54,890 nt of DNA, taken from Algivirga pacifica (GTDB lineage Bacteria > Bacteroidota > Bacteroidia > Cytophagales > Flammeovirgaceae). This document shows, in pieces, positions 17,801-23,996 of the stretch. Within the stretch, counting starts at the first letter, position 1. The number at the start of each line of letters is the position of its first letter. Under the pieces are notes generated by a model, which had not been told where the DNA came from, did not search any database, and saw only the letters and a program-made list of their open reading frames with translations. The translations under genes and the position numbers were made by a program. The stretch spans positions 1 through 54,890 of the forward strand of contig NZ_BAABJX010000068.1 of NCBI RefSeq assembly GCF_039543525.1, read 5' to 3'.

Positions 17801-18088
17801 GGAGGACAACTAGACTTGTCTGACAGCCTACACACTGATGAGCAATGTCTACAAATTCCATTAGAGCAATATAAGCTCTATCAAGAAGCCCTTAAAACTA
17901 TTGACAAAGCATTCCAACAGAAAGGAAATTACACCGTTAAATATCAACTTCCCAATAAGACACATACCCCTAGATTATACATGGAGCAAGGTATCATCAT
18001 AGAACAAGAAGACGGTAGCCTATCAGCAAGTGCCTACCTTACCGATATTACAGCCTTACGCCCATCCTCTCACCATCATAATAATTAA
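14834..18088 (+). CDS. Membrane sensor with HAMP, GAF and multiple PAS domains, no output domain
   Basis: This is a 1084-residue signalling protein. TM1 is at about 24-46, then comes a helical periplasmic sensor (about 50-230). TM2 (about 233-255, NNILLLITGIFGGMTLF) leads into a HAMP segment (about 255-305). A GAF domain follows (about 355-515, with LDGHFAEGLIGQVYLTGETT). A charged coiled coil occupies about 516-580. PAS modules lie at about 581-705 (FWWSEQFKRLLGYENNQ), 722-837 and 842-962 (YIKDTTGKYLMADQTFCDRI), with a degenerate PAS-like tail. The chain ends with no HisKA/HATPase, GGDEF, EAL, methyl-accepting or HTH domain, so the output must be provided by a partner or is lost. The frame is intact and the stop is followed by normal intergenic sequence. 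No response regulator is adjacent. Confidence 0.85.
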   Translation: MLGRSIQFLSHLFETYLNLKTIQGRIVLMGILFVCSLSVFSGMVLLQNRYIRSTGSKVVNISNPLHAKISQIQESIERSSAVLRGYFLSDNNTLKEERGIIWDLEISPALKKIEEIAKELSPEEKRSIDALGLRLRELRYLQGELELYYEQHRSNVHWLKNNTPDSIKAIQEILLSEQEVRLHLENEIIHTLRPLKVEIKNMLAPLSTAQSASFSEDVAIIDQGISQANNILLLITGIFGGMTLFITILSLKNIQRSIAVPIQQLDTLAQGVINDEKVHCNNELQTIVQAGHTLKENIQKAITFATAVGKRQFDTPFEPSSPHDMLGNALIEMRELLKEAAIEEEKRSWSDRGLAHFTEVLRTSQEDLSVLCQNMINELVRFLNGIQGGIYLYTKDGQEEYLKLWASCGYSKANKNREVIHLDGHFAEGLIGQVYLTGETTYLDELPKDYSPIRSGLGESTPKSLLIIPMKVGETCKGIIEIASTFSLSQHEINFVQRLGNSLIHTLQGIQNAEKNKILLEESLKSRKLLATQEEITRKHVEKLSKTQEETRQRQEELESLQKDLEKEVRKRTQELENTLQRFHLATKGTSEGLWECILPIGIEINEMTVFWWSEQFKRLLGYENNQLEHELGSFLECLLPNERPLFTKELNAFIRQKDPSKQFTKEIYLHHKQGHMQWFRFIGAISILEDKKIQFAGLIKDLYAEKSLQANQDILANREAQLQSLLNNSSDRMMMLNKEFKIIMMNNAQKDAFKKQGLKIRERKSVLWETIPEHEHDSYKTIVEDTFMGIPHAKNITLGKGNSIQHFIVQFAPVYDRVNSIIGLSITSRDVTPYKQSQLQAEKALQKLQTVLDNYDAEVYIKDTTGKYLMADQTFCDRINKQQFEVIGKTDIDLFPEYLVKIIWESDQKVIQQKKAMTTQYISKSGQLYEFTKFPLFGEHGRVESVCSFGRQLEQDTTMKYPLSSSQTCIPGIIIERKRQSPDILKIKGGQLDLSDSLHTDEQCLQIPLEQYKLYQEALKTIDKAFQQKGNYTVKYQLPNKTHTPRLYMEQGIIIEQEDGSLSASAYLTDITALRPSSHHHNN

Positions 18089-18129
18089 TCGTAACTCATA
18101 GAGTTATGGCAGTTATCAGAAACTCATAG

Positions 18130-18137
18130 TATATTTG
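18130..18137 (+). promoter_or_regulatory. Putative -7 element (TATATTTG) of the cyclophilin gene
   Basis: An exact TAnnTTTG match lies 29 bp before the start codon and is well placed for a short leader. The -33 TTG is not obvious. Confidence 0.5.
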
Positions 18138-18166
18138 CGAAAACAAAACACGAAATCATTCAAACA

Positions 18167-18604
18167 ATGAAAAAAGCTATAATACATACCGAGAAAGGTG
18201 CTATGACAGTAGAGTTCTACGAAAAAGATGCTCCTAGAACTGTACAGAACTTTATCAACCTATCAAAACAAGGGTTCTATGACGGTCTTACATTCCACCG
18301 TGTCATCCCTAATTTCGTAATACAAGGAGGTTGCCCTGACGGAACAGGTGCAGGAGGCCCAGGATACAGCATCGACTGTGAATTGGACGGAGATAACCAA
18401 TTCCATGATAGAGGAGTACTATCGATGGCGCACGCTGGTAGAAATACTGGAGGCTCTCAGTTTTTTATCTGTCATAGCCGTGACAACACTGCACATTTAG
18501 ACAGAAACCATACTTGTTTCGGTAAAGTGATCGAGAACGTTGACGTTGTTGACGATATTCGTCAAGGAGACAAGATTGAGAAGATTGAGATTATCGAAGA
18601 GTAA
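18167..18604 (+). CDS. Cyclophilin-type peptidyl-prolyl cis-trans isomerase
   Basis: The 145-residue single-domain cyclophilin has no signal peptide, so it is cytoplasmic. The active-site pattern is visible: FHRVIPNFVIQGGCPDGTG (around 43-61) with the catalytic Arg. LSMAHAGRNTGGSQFFICH (about 85-103) and LDRNHTCFGKV follow. It catalyses proline isomerisation in protein folding. Length matches the small prokaryotic PpiB group. It is monocistronic, with a strong terminator shared with convergent tatC. Confidence 0.95.
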   Translation: MKKAIIHTEKGAMTVEFYEKDAPRTVQNFINLSKQGFYDGLTFHRVIPNFVIQGGCPDGTGAGGPGYSIDCELDGDNQFHDRGVLSMAHAGRNTGGSQFFICHSRDNTAHLDRNHTCFGKVIENVDVVDDIRQGDKIEKIEIIEE

Positions 18605-18643
18605 AAAATAAAGGGTGTCTGTAAGAGACACCCTTTATTTTTT
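18603..18643. terminator. Two-way terminator between cyclophilin gene and tatC
   Basis: AAAAAATAAAGGGTGTCT / AGACACCCTTTATTTTTT with the loop GTAAG forms a perfect 17-18 bp stem with A and T runs at its two ends. It lies between convergent genes. Confidence 0.9.
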
Positions 18644-18670
18644 ATCACTGTTATTGGAGCTCAGCTCCTA

Positions 18671-19510
18671 TTAACTATCTACAGACTTTCCTAGAATAGC
18701 CTCTGCTTCTTTAGCTAATCGCTTTTGTACCCTTCCTGCAATCATAATACTCATCTCATAAAGCAATAGTACTGGCATAGCGATCAAAACTTGTGTAACC
18801 ACATCTGGAGGAGTTATCACTGCGGAAATAAGCAAGATCACCACAATAGCATGCTTGCGGTACGTACGCATATCCTCTGCTCCAACCAACCCCGCTCTAG
18901 CCACGAAATAAGTAACAATAGGTAACTGAAACATCACACCTCCTGATAGTACAATCATGATCAATGTAGAGACATAAGAAGTCAAGTCAATGGTATTGGC
19001 AATACTCGCTGACACCTGATAAGTTGTCAAGAAATTAACTGCCAAAGGCGATACAATATAATACCCAAAAGTGACCCCTAAACCAAAAAGAAGAGAAACA
19101 AAAAATGTTGCTCCTGAGGTTGCTCTTTGCTCATTATGATATAGTCCCGGCTTCACAAATCGCCAAATCTCCCAAAATGTATAAGGGAAGGCAAAAATTA
19201 ACCCAATCACAAAAGAAGAGGCAATATGCATAGAAAACTGACCAATCATCTTACGGTTTATGATCTCCACCTGAAGATCTTTGATACATAAGGCATCAGA
19301 TCCTAGCCAAGAGGACAGTTCACACAGCTTTTGATAAGTAATAAACTCCGATCTGGATGGAGCCAAAATGATTTGATCAAACACAAAATCATTAAAAATA
19401 AATGCCACTGTCGCAAAAACCAAGATAGACGCAAGGCTGCGAATCAAGTGCCACCTCAATACCTCAAGGTGATCTAAAAATGACATTTCGTTTGTAGTAT
19501 TCGTTGACAT
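18671..19510 (-). CDS. tatC: Sec-independent protein translocase subunit TatC
   Basis: The 279-residue protein has six membrane helices. Conserved TatC features are the N-terminal FLDHLEVLRWHLIRS (about 11-25), FAFPYTFWEIWRFVKPGLY with the first cytoplasmic-loop residues, and the helix-3 FFVSLLFGLGVTFGYY. The C-terminal YRKHAIVVILLISAVITPPD also fits. The first periplasmic loop carries an extra stretch with two Cys (around 62-80), seen as an insert relative to E. coli TatC. It forms the receptor for twin-arginine signal peptides. tatA/tatB are not adjacent, so they must be elsewhere. Confidence 0.95.
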   Translation of the reverse strand: MSTNTTNEMSFLDHLEVLRWHLIRSLASILVFATVAFIFNDFVFDQIILAPSRSEFITYQKLCELSSWLGSDALCIKDLQVEIINRKMIGQFSMHIASSFVIGLIFAFPYTFWEIWRFVKPGLYHNEQRATSGATFFVSLLFGLGVTFGYYIVSPLAVNFLTTYQVSASIANTIDLTSYVSTLIMIVLSGGVMFQLPIVTYFVARAGLVGAEDMRTYRKHAIVVILLISAVITPPDVVTQVLIAMPVLLLYEMSIMIAGRVQKRLAKEAEAILGKSVDS

Positions 19511-19871
19511 GCCCTTTATCGATTATCAGCGGATTTAAACCTCCGCCTCTTTAAAATTCATCGTTACTATTTGTGTTATTCCAATGATTAATAGCACTTT
19601 ATAAAATAACCCCAAAATATCCGCAAAGGTCGGTATTTTTTCTTTCACCCGCTATAGTTTTTAATTTTTAATTATAGGACAGTACTTAGAATTAGTTTGG
19701 ATAATCGCATATTGAAAGCGATAAACAACATAAAATAATGTCATTCACTAATAACAATCTCCAATTATTTTCCAGATATAATTGGAGATATAAGTAAAAT
19801 TCAAAATTTTTACTTTTTAAAGTATTTAAGCTAGCCACTAATCCAATTGAAAAATAGACGCTGTTTTTGCC
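19511..19871. other. 361-bp divergent intergenic region, tatC / amidase
   Basis: AT-rich, with no open frame worth calling. It holds one strong dyad (19758-19788, listed separately). No exact TTG-N19-TAnnTTTG promoter is seen for either gene. Confidence 0.5.
19758..19788. promoter_or_regulatory. 11-bp inverted repeat upstream of the amidase gene
   Basis: TCTCCAATTAT (19758-19768) and ATAATTGGAGA (19778-19788) are perfect complements around a 9-base spacer, 84 bp before the amidase start. It could be a leader hairpin or an operator for a dimeric regulator. The sequence does not decide. Confidence 0.4.
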
Positions 19872-21071
19872 ATGCTCAAACTGTTATTTAACATATTTCT
19901 TCTTTGCCTATTGACAATGAGTGTCTCTCAGGGTCAACAAGCAAAAAAGATCAAAAAAACCAGAACGACCCCTTTTGTAGTAGTCATTGATCCAGGACAT
20001 GGAGGGAAAGACACTGGACAAGAAAGAGGAGCAAAAGGCAGGATGCACGAAAAAGACCTCAATTTAGTCATCTCTAAGTATATTGGTGTTTACTTACAAA
20101 AGAACATCAATGATGTAAAGGTACTCTATACTCGTGAAGATGACTCTACTGTTTCCTTGGATGAGCGTGTTGATTTTGCTAACCAACAAGATGCCGACTT
20201 ATTTCTTAGTGTCCACTGCAACTCCTTACCCATGGACCACTACAAAGGCACCGAAATTCATATACAAATCAAGGAAGGAGATTCTTTTAAGCTTGCAAAA
20301 CTTCTGAACTCAGAGTTAAAAGATAGGGCTAGACGTCCGAATCGAGGTATTCGTTCCGTACAGGAAAGAGGCTATAATCTACAAGTGCTTAAGTATACAC
20401 AAATGCCTGCCGTATTAGTAGAATGTGGCTTTATGACCAACCAACAGGAAGAAAAATACCTCAACAGTAAGTTTGGACAAGAAATCGTTGCCTCAGCTAT
20501 TTATCGGGCTACCAAGGAATTTATTCTATCCACTCCTAGTGTAGAGAAAACGAAAACAGAAAGTGTCTATAAGGTACAATTGGCTTCTTCTAAAGAAAAG
20601 CTCGACCTAAACACTGAGCCTTATGTTCATATCAAGGACAAGATAGAACTGTATTATGATGAGAACAACGGCCCCTATAAATACCGCTACCTTATCGGTA
20701 CCGCTACAGAAATGACTGTTGCCAGAACAATTCTTAAGAAAGCCAAGGAAAGTGGATTTCCTAAGGCTAGTATCGTCGCCATGAATCAGAAAGACCGCAA
20801 TACGGAACTATCTCCTGATTACACCCATAAACATTGGGCAATACAGGTAATGGCTGGAGCTAATAGAATCAGTCTTCATGATAAAGCTTTCAAAGCTTTA
20901 CAGTCTGAAGTGGAGGTCATGGAAAAAGAAGGACTTTACAAATACATTGTAGGGCGATCGTACAAAAAGGAGGAAGTAGTCAAACTACTGAAAAAAGTGA
21001 AAAAGCAAGAGGGCTTTAAAAAAGCCTTTTTAGTAGAAGTTGATGCGGAAGATATTGTAGCTGTGGAGTAA
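19872..21071 (+). CDS. N-acetylmuramoyl-L-alanine amidase (Amidase_3) with SPOR-like tail
   Basis: The 399-residue protein has a signal peptide (about 1-22, SVSQGQ at the cleavage side), so it acts in the periplasm. The Amidase_3 catalytic domain spans about 35-220 with zinc ligands visible in VIDPGHGGKDTG (His), MHEKDLNL (Glu) and LFLSVHCNSLP (His). The catalytic Glu is in AVLVECGFMTN. It cleaves the amide between MurNAc and the stem peptide during cell separation or wall turnover. The C-terminal half (about 235-395) shows two SPOR-like units, YKVQLASSKEKLDLN and HWAIQVMAGANRISLHDKAF, which likely bind denuded glycan at the septum. It is followed by a long GGTTATC tandem repeat. Confidence 0.93.
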   Translation: MLKLLFNIFLLCLLTMSVSQGQQAKKIKKTRTTPFVVVIDPGHGGKDTGQERGAKGRMHEKDLNLVISKYIGVYLQKNINDVKVLYTREDDSTVSLDERVDFANQQDADLFLSVHCNSLPMDHYKGTEIHIQIKEGDSFKLAKLLNSELKDRARRPNRGIRSVQERGYNLQVLKYTQMPAVLVECGFMTNQQEEKYLNSKFGQEIVASAIYRATKEFILSTPSVEKTKTESVYKVQLASSKEKLDLNTEPYVHIKDKIELYYDENNGPYKYRYLIGTATEMTVARTILKKAKESGFPKASIVAMNQKDRNTELSPDYTHKHWAIQVMAGANRISLHDKAFKALQSEVEVMEKEGLYKYIVGRSYKKEEVVKLLKKVKKQEGFKKAFLVEVDAEDIVAVE

Positions 21072-21073
21072 TT

Positions 21074-21135
21074 GGTTATCGGTTATCGGTTATCGGTTAT
21101 CGGTTATCGGTTATCGGTTATCGGTTATCGGTTAT
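21074..21135. repeat. Heptanucleotide tandem repeat (GGTTATC), 8 units plus 6 bases
   Basis: Eight exact, unbroken copies of GGTTATC and a final GGTTAT begin 3 bp after the amidase stop codon. Perfect identity between units implies recent expansion or active homogenisation. Confidence 0.98.
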
Positions 21136-21199
21136 GAAAATTATTTTAACCCTAAGTGACATACAATACCCTACCGATATTTTTTCAACCTCTTTTAAA

Positions 21200-21247
21200 C
21201 GATAAGCAATAACCAATAAACCTTCTTTAAGCGATCACCGATAAACC
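21200..21247. repeat. Degenerate opposite arm of the GGTTATC repeat
   Basis: CGATAAG, CAATAAC, CAATAAA, then an 11-base break, then CGATCAC, CGATAAA, CC. These resemble the reverse complement of GGTTATC (GATAACC) with a seven-base period. With 21074-21135 they would give a long imperfect hairpin between the convergent amidase and NosL-like genes. Confidence 0.55.
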
Positions 21248-21249
21248 TC

Positions 21250-21726
21250 TTACTGTATCGCTTTTTTGACTACTTCTGTATCAATGTCCTTATAAGATAA
21301 TACTGGTAGCTGCCCATTATAGTCTTTGGCAAAGCTCTCCGCATCTTCCTTTGTTTTAAAGGCAACAAATCCTTTTCCCATAGGACCTACCTTATCACTT
21401 CCCCACACAAAGAAGGCCTTTTTCCCATCTATTTTCTCCAAAGTATAGTAATCCGTTACAGATACTTCTGTTGGATTAGATAACTCTTCCATCTGATGTA
21501 TCGTCATCATCAGACATTTATTGCTACAAAACTTATGTTCTTTGCTATTCTCATCGACCAAGGAAGAACTCCATTGCTTATAAGACGAAGTGGGCATCCC
21601 ACAATGCGCACAGTTGTCAGAGACTGTCGCCTCTGCTTCTTCCTGTTGGTGCTGATGTTTCTTATCTGAAGATTGACATCCCAAAAATGTCAATGAGATA
21701 AATAGTAGAGAATATATCCATTTCAT
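21250..21726 (-). CDS. NosL-like copper-binding lipoprotein
   Basis: The 158-residue protein has a lipobox signal peptide (FLGC, Cys at 17), followed by a His-rich linker (KKHQHQQEE). It shows the NosL-type metal site NCAHCGMPTS (around 38-47) and FCSNKCLMM (about 66-74). NosL binds Cu(I) and delivers it to nitrous-oxide reductase, but many relatives occur without nos genes and probably serve general copper handling. No nos genes are seen here. The start overlaps the stop of the TlpA-like gene by 1 bp, so the two are translationally coupled. Confidence 0.85.
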   Translation of the reverse strand: MKWIYSLLFISLTFLGCQSSDKKHQHQQEEAEATVSDNCAHCGMPTSSYKQWSSSLVDENSKEHKFCSNKCLMMTIHQMEELSNPTEVSVTDYYTLEKIDGKKAFFVWGSDKVGPMGKGFVAFKTKEDAESFAKDYNGQLPVLSYKDIDTEVVKKAIQ

Positions 21727-22247
21727 TACTGATTCATTTTAATGTTATATAAAATGGCTTTGATTTGTTGTGCATCCACAAAGCCAACGACCTTACGAAT
21801 AACTTTTCCTTCCGGAGTGATCAAATAATTAGTAGGAGTTGCTCTTATTTTATACTGTCCAAAAGCAACGTCTTTCCCTTCCTTTAACAGAGGAAAGGTA
21901 ATATCATAGTTATCCTTAAACTCCTGAGGAGCACTCTTTGAGTCCCCTAAATACACAGCTAGAATCTCAAAGTTTTCACCGCCAAACTCACGGTAATACT
22001 CTTCCATAAGAGGAAACTCCTTTTTACATACATCACAGTTATCCTTCCAAAAGTTCAATAAAACCAGCTTTCCTTTCTGTTCTTTTAAACTGTAAGGTTT
22101 ACCATCGAGTCCCGTTAACTCAAAATTAGGGGCCATTTCTCCTTGCTTAGGTGCTTTTTGCTCACCACAAGCGCCCAACAATAGGGTCATCACAACAGGA
22201 AAAAACCAACGGATAGATTGCATTCTCAATTTCATGATTCTCTTCAC
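21726..22247 (-). CDS. TlpA/ResA-like thiol-disulfide oxidoreductase lipoprotein
   Basis: The 173-residue protein has a signal peptide with lipobox LGAC (Cys near 27). A thioredoxin-fold AhpC/TSA-Redoxin domain follows, with the active site NFWKDNCDVCKKEF (Cys-Asp-Val-Cys) and the cis-Pro in RATPTNYLI. It is predicted to reduce disulfides at the outside of the membrane, for example in cytochrome c or copper-site maturation. Met-5 or Met-9 are also possible starts and give a more ordinary signal peptide. It is directly coupled to the NosL-like gene, so a joint role in loading copper onto a thiol site is a reasonable inference. Confidence 0.88.
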   Translation of the reverse strand: MKRIMKLRMQSIRWFFPVVMTLLLGACGEQKAPKQGEMAPNFELTGLDGKPYSLKEQKGKLVLLNFWKDNCDVCKKEFPLMEEYYREFGGENFEILAVYLGDSKSAPQEFKDNYDITFPLLKEGKDVAFGQYKIRATPTNYLITPEGKVIRKVVGFVDAQQIKAILYNIKMNQ

Positions 22248-22315
22248 ATTAACTCTGGTTTTATTCGCCTATTCATAGCGATAAAGAAAATATAACTATT
22301 CCCACAAATATACGT

Positions 22316-22323
22316 TAACTTTG
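22316..22323 (+). promoter_or_regulatory. Putative -7 element (TAACTTTG) of the ceramidase-like gene
   Basis: An exact TAnnTTTG match lies 33 bp before the ATG at 22356. The -33 TTG is not seen. Confidence 0.45.
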
Positions 22324-22355
22324 GGGGAAAAGTAATGTTATTCTGATTGTTAGAA

Positions 22356-23720
22356 ATGAAGTTATTCTTAAAACGCCTATTCAAAATCACTGGAGTCGCC
22401 CTCCTTGTCCTCATCATCCTAGGTTTCTTATTGGTTGACTTTATTGACCGCACACCACTGAAACAGCTCACTGCTTATCAGGAAACTATGCAATCACTTG
22501 AAGACAGTACTTATACTGTTCTACAGGGTGATAATCCCATAAAAGCTGGTTGGGCAGCAGTCAACATTACTCCAAATTATCCAGCTCCTTTGGCAGGGTA
22601 TGGAATTCGAAAAGAGTTTAGTGAAGTGAATGATTCACTATTTGTACGTGCCGTTGTCTTTGAAAAAGACAAAAAGGTCTATGCCATGGTTTCTTATGAC
22701 TTAATGGTGGTTCCTAAAGTGGCCATAGAAAAAATTACAGGTAAACTTCCTTTCTTAGCTCCTCATCACCTTTATCTATCAGCGACGCATACACATAGTG
22801 GTTATGGTGGTTGGGAGGGAACTTTTCTTGGACAAGTCATTACAGGCTTTGCTAATGAAACTACCATTGAAATGCTTTCCAAGGCTACTCAAACTGCCTT
22901 AGAAAAAGCCTATGCCAGTCGAAAAGCAATTTCCATGGAATACGGAACGATTACCGCTCCTCAATATGTGAATAACCGCCTTTCCAAAGGTAAAAAAGAC
23001 GATGGTTTACGCTTTGTCAGGCTCCGTCCAGCTCAGGGACCTTCAGCGATTATAACAACCTACGCAGCCCACCCTACGAATATTAATAAAAAGCTTCAGA
23101 TTCTTAGCGGAGACTACCCCGGTATACTAATGGCCCAGCTAGAATCATCCCCATCCATTGATTTTGCACTATTTGCTGCCGGAATGGTAGGAAGTCATTC
23201 ACCCAATTACAACATTGGTGGAAAGGATATTCCAAGGGCTAAAAAAATAGGAGAGGGCCTCGCTAACCTCCTGATAGAACAAATGGACTCCGTTGCTATT
23301 CCTTCTAAAAGTTCAGGAATTGGAATGATACATTTTCCTGTTCACGTACATGAAGCCCAATTTCGCATAGATCAGGATTTACGTATTCGCCACACTGTAT
23401 TCAATTTATTAACGGGAGGACTTACTCCTAAAGTCTCTGCATTTCAGGTAGGTGACTTATTCTTTATGGGAATGCCGTGTGACTTTTCCGGTGAAATTTA
23501 TCTAGATCATAGCATAGAAAAAATAGCCCAAGATAAAGGACTATTCCCTATTGTAACCTCCTTTAATGGGGAATATATAGGTTACATTATACCGGACAAA
23601 TACTACGACACCGTCAAGAAACATGAAACCCGGGAAATGAACTGGTTTGGCCCATATCAAGAAGAGTATTTTGTCTCTATTATGGAGAAAATTCTCTCAA
23701 AATGGCCTTCTACTCAATAA
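22356..23720 (+). CDS. Neutral ceramidase-fold protein (membrane-anchored)
   Basis: 454 residues from the ATG at 22356; a TTG three codons earlier is less likely. One N-terminal membrane segment (about 11-32) anchors it, so the enzyme faces the periplasm. The rest matches the neutral/alkaline non-lysosomal ceramidase N-terminal domain (PF04734): AGWAAVNITPNYPAPLAGYG (about 64-83) and LYLSATHTHSGYGGWEG with the zinc His pair. Next are TYAAHPTNI (another His) and AGMVGSHSPNY. The long C-terminal immunoglobulin-like domain of true ceramidases is missing. Family members hydrolyse amide bonds of sphingolipids. Many Bacteroidota make sphingolipids, so that is possible, but shorter relatives are of unknown substrate. 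Confidence 0.82.
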   Translation: MKLFLKRLFKITGVALLVLIILGFLLVDFIDRTPLKQLTAYQETMQSLEDSTYTVLQGDNPIKAGWAAVNITPNYPAPLAGYGIRKEFSEVNDSLFVRAVVFEKDKKVYAMVSYDLMVVPKVAIEKITGKLPFLAPHHLYLSATHTHSGYGGWEGTFLGQVITGFANETTIEMLSKATQTALEKAYASRKAISMEYGTITAPQYVNNRLSKGKKDDGLRFVRLRPAQGPSAIITTYAAHPTNINKKLQILSGDYPGILMAQLESSPSIDFALFAAGMVGSHSPNYNIGGKDIPRAKKIGEGLANLLIEQMDSVAIPSKSSGIGMIHFPVHVHEAQFRIDQDLRIRHTVFNLLTGGLTPKVSAFQVGDLFFMGMPCDFSGEIYLDHSIEKIAQDKGLFPIVTSFNGEYIGYIIPDKYYDTVKKHETREMNWFGPYQEEYFVSIMEKILSKWPSTQ

Positions 23721-23996
23721 AATACAATCAAATTCTATGAGGTGTTTTGTAATTTCAACACATTCACTTATTATTGCACAATAACGACACTAGTTAGGTA
23801 ATTCACTCCCCGATAATAGTTGTGGATCAACACGACAAATTAGATACCCATCAAGACTTCCTGTTATTGGGCAACACTTTTTATACCTGTCTACATTATA
23901 CGTGAAGAAAATTACCTGAATAATCACTTTTCTTTAGAATTCAACAAAGCAAATCAAAAAGATTCAATCGGCTATCAATGCCGCGATCACATCACT

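Noticed and set aside
14834..18088. Sensor gene as a frameshifted histidine kinase
   Set aside because: No kinase motifs (H-box, N-box, G-box) are found in any frame between the stop at 18088 and the cyclophilin gene at 18167.
21074..21135. The GGTTATC array as a CRISPR
   Set aside because: Units are 7 bp and directly joined with no spacers, and no cas genes are present.
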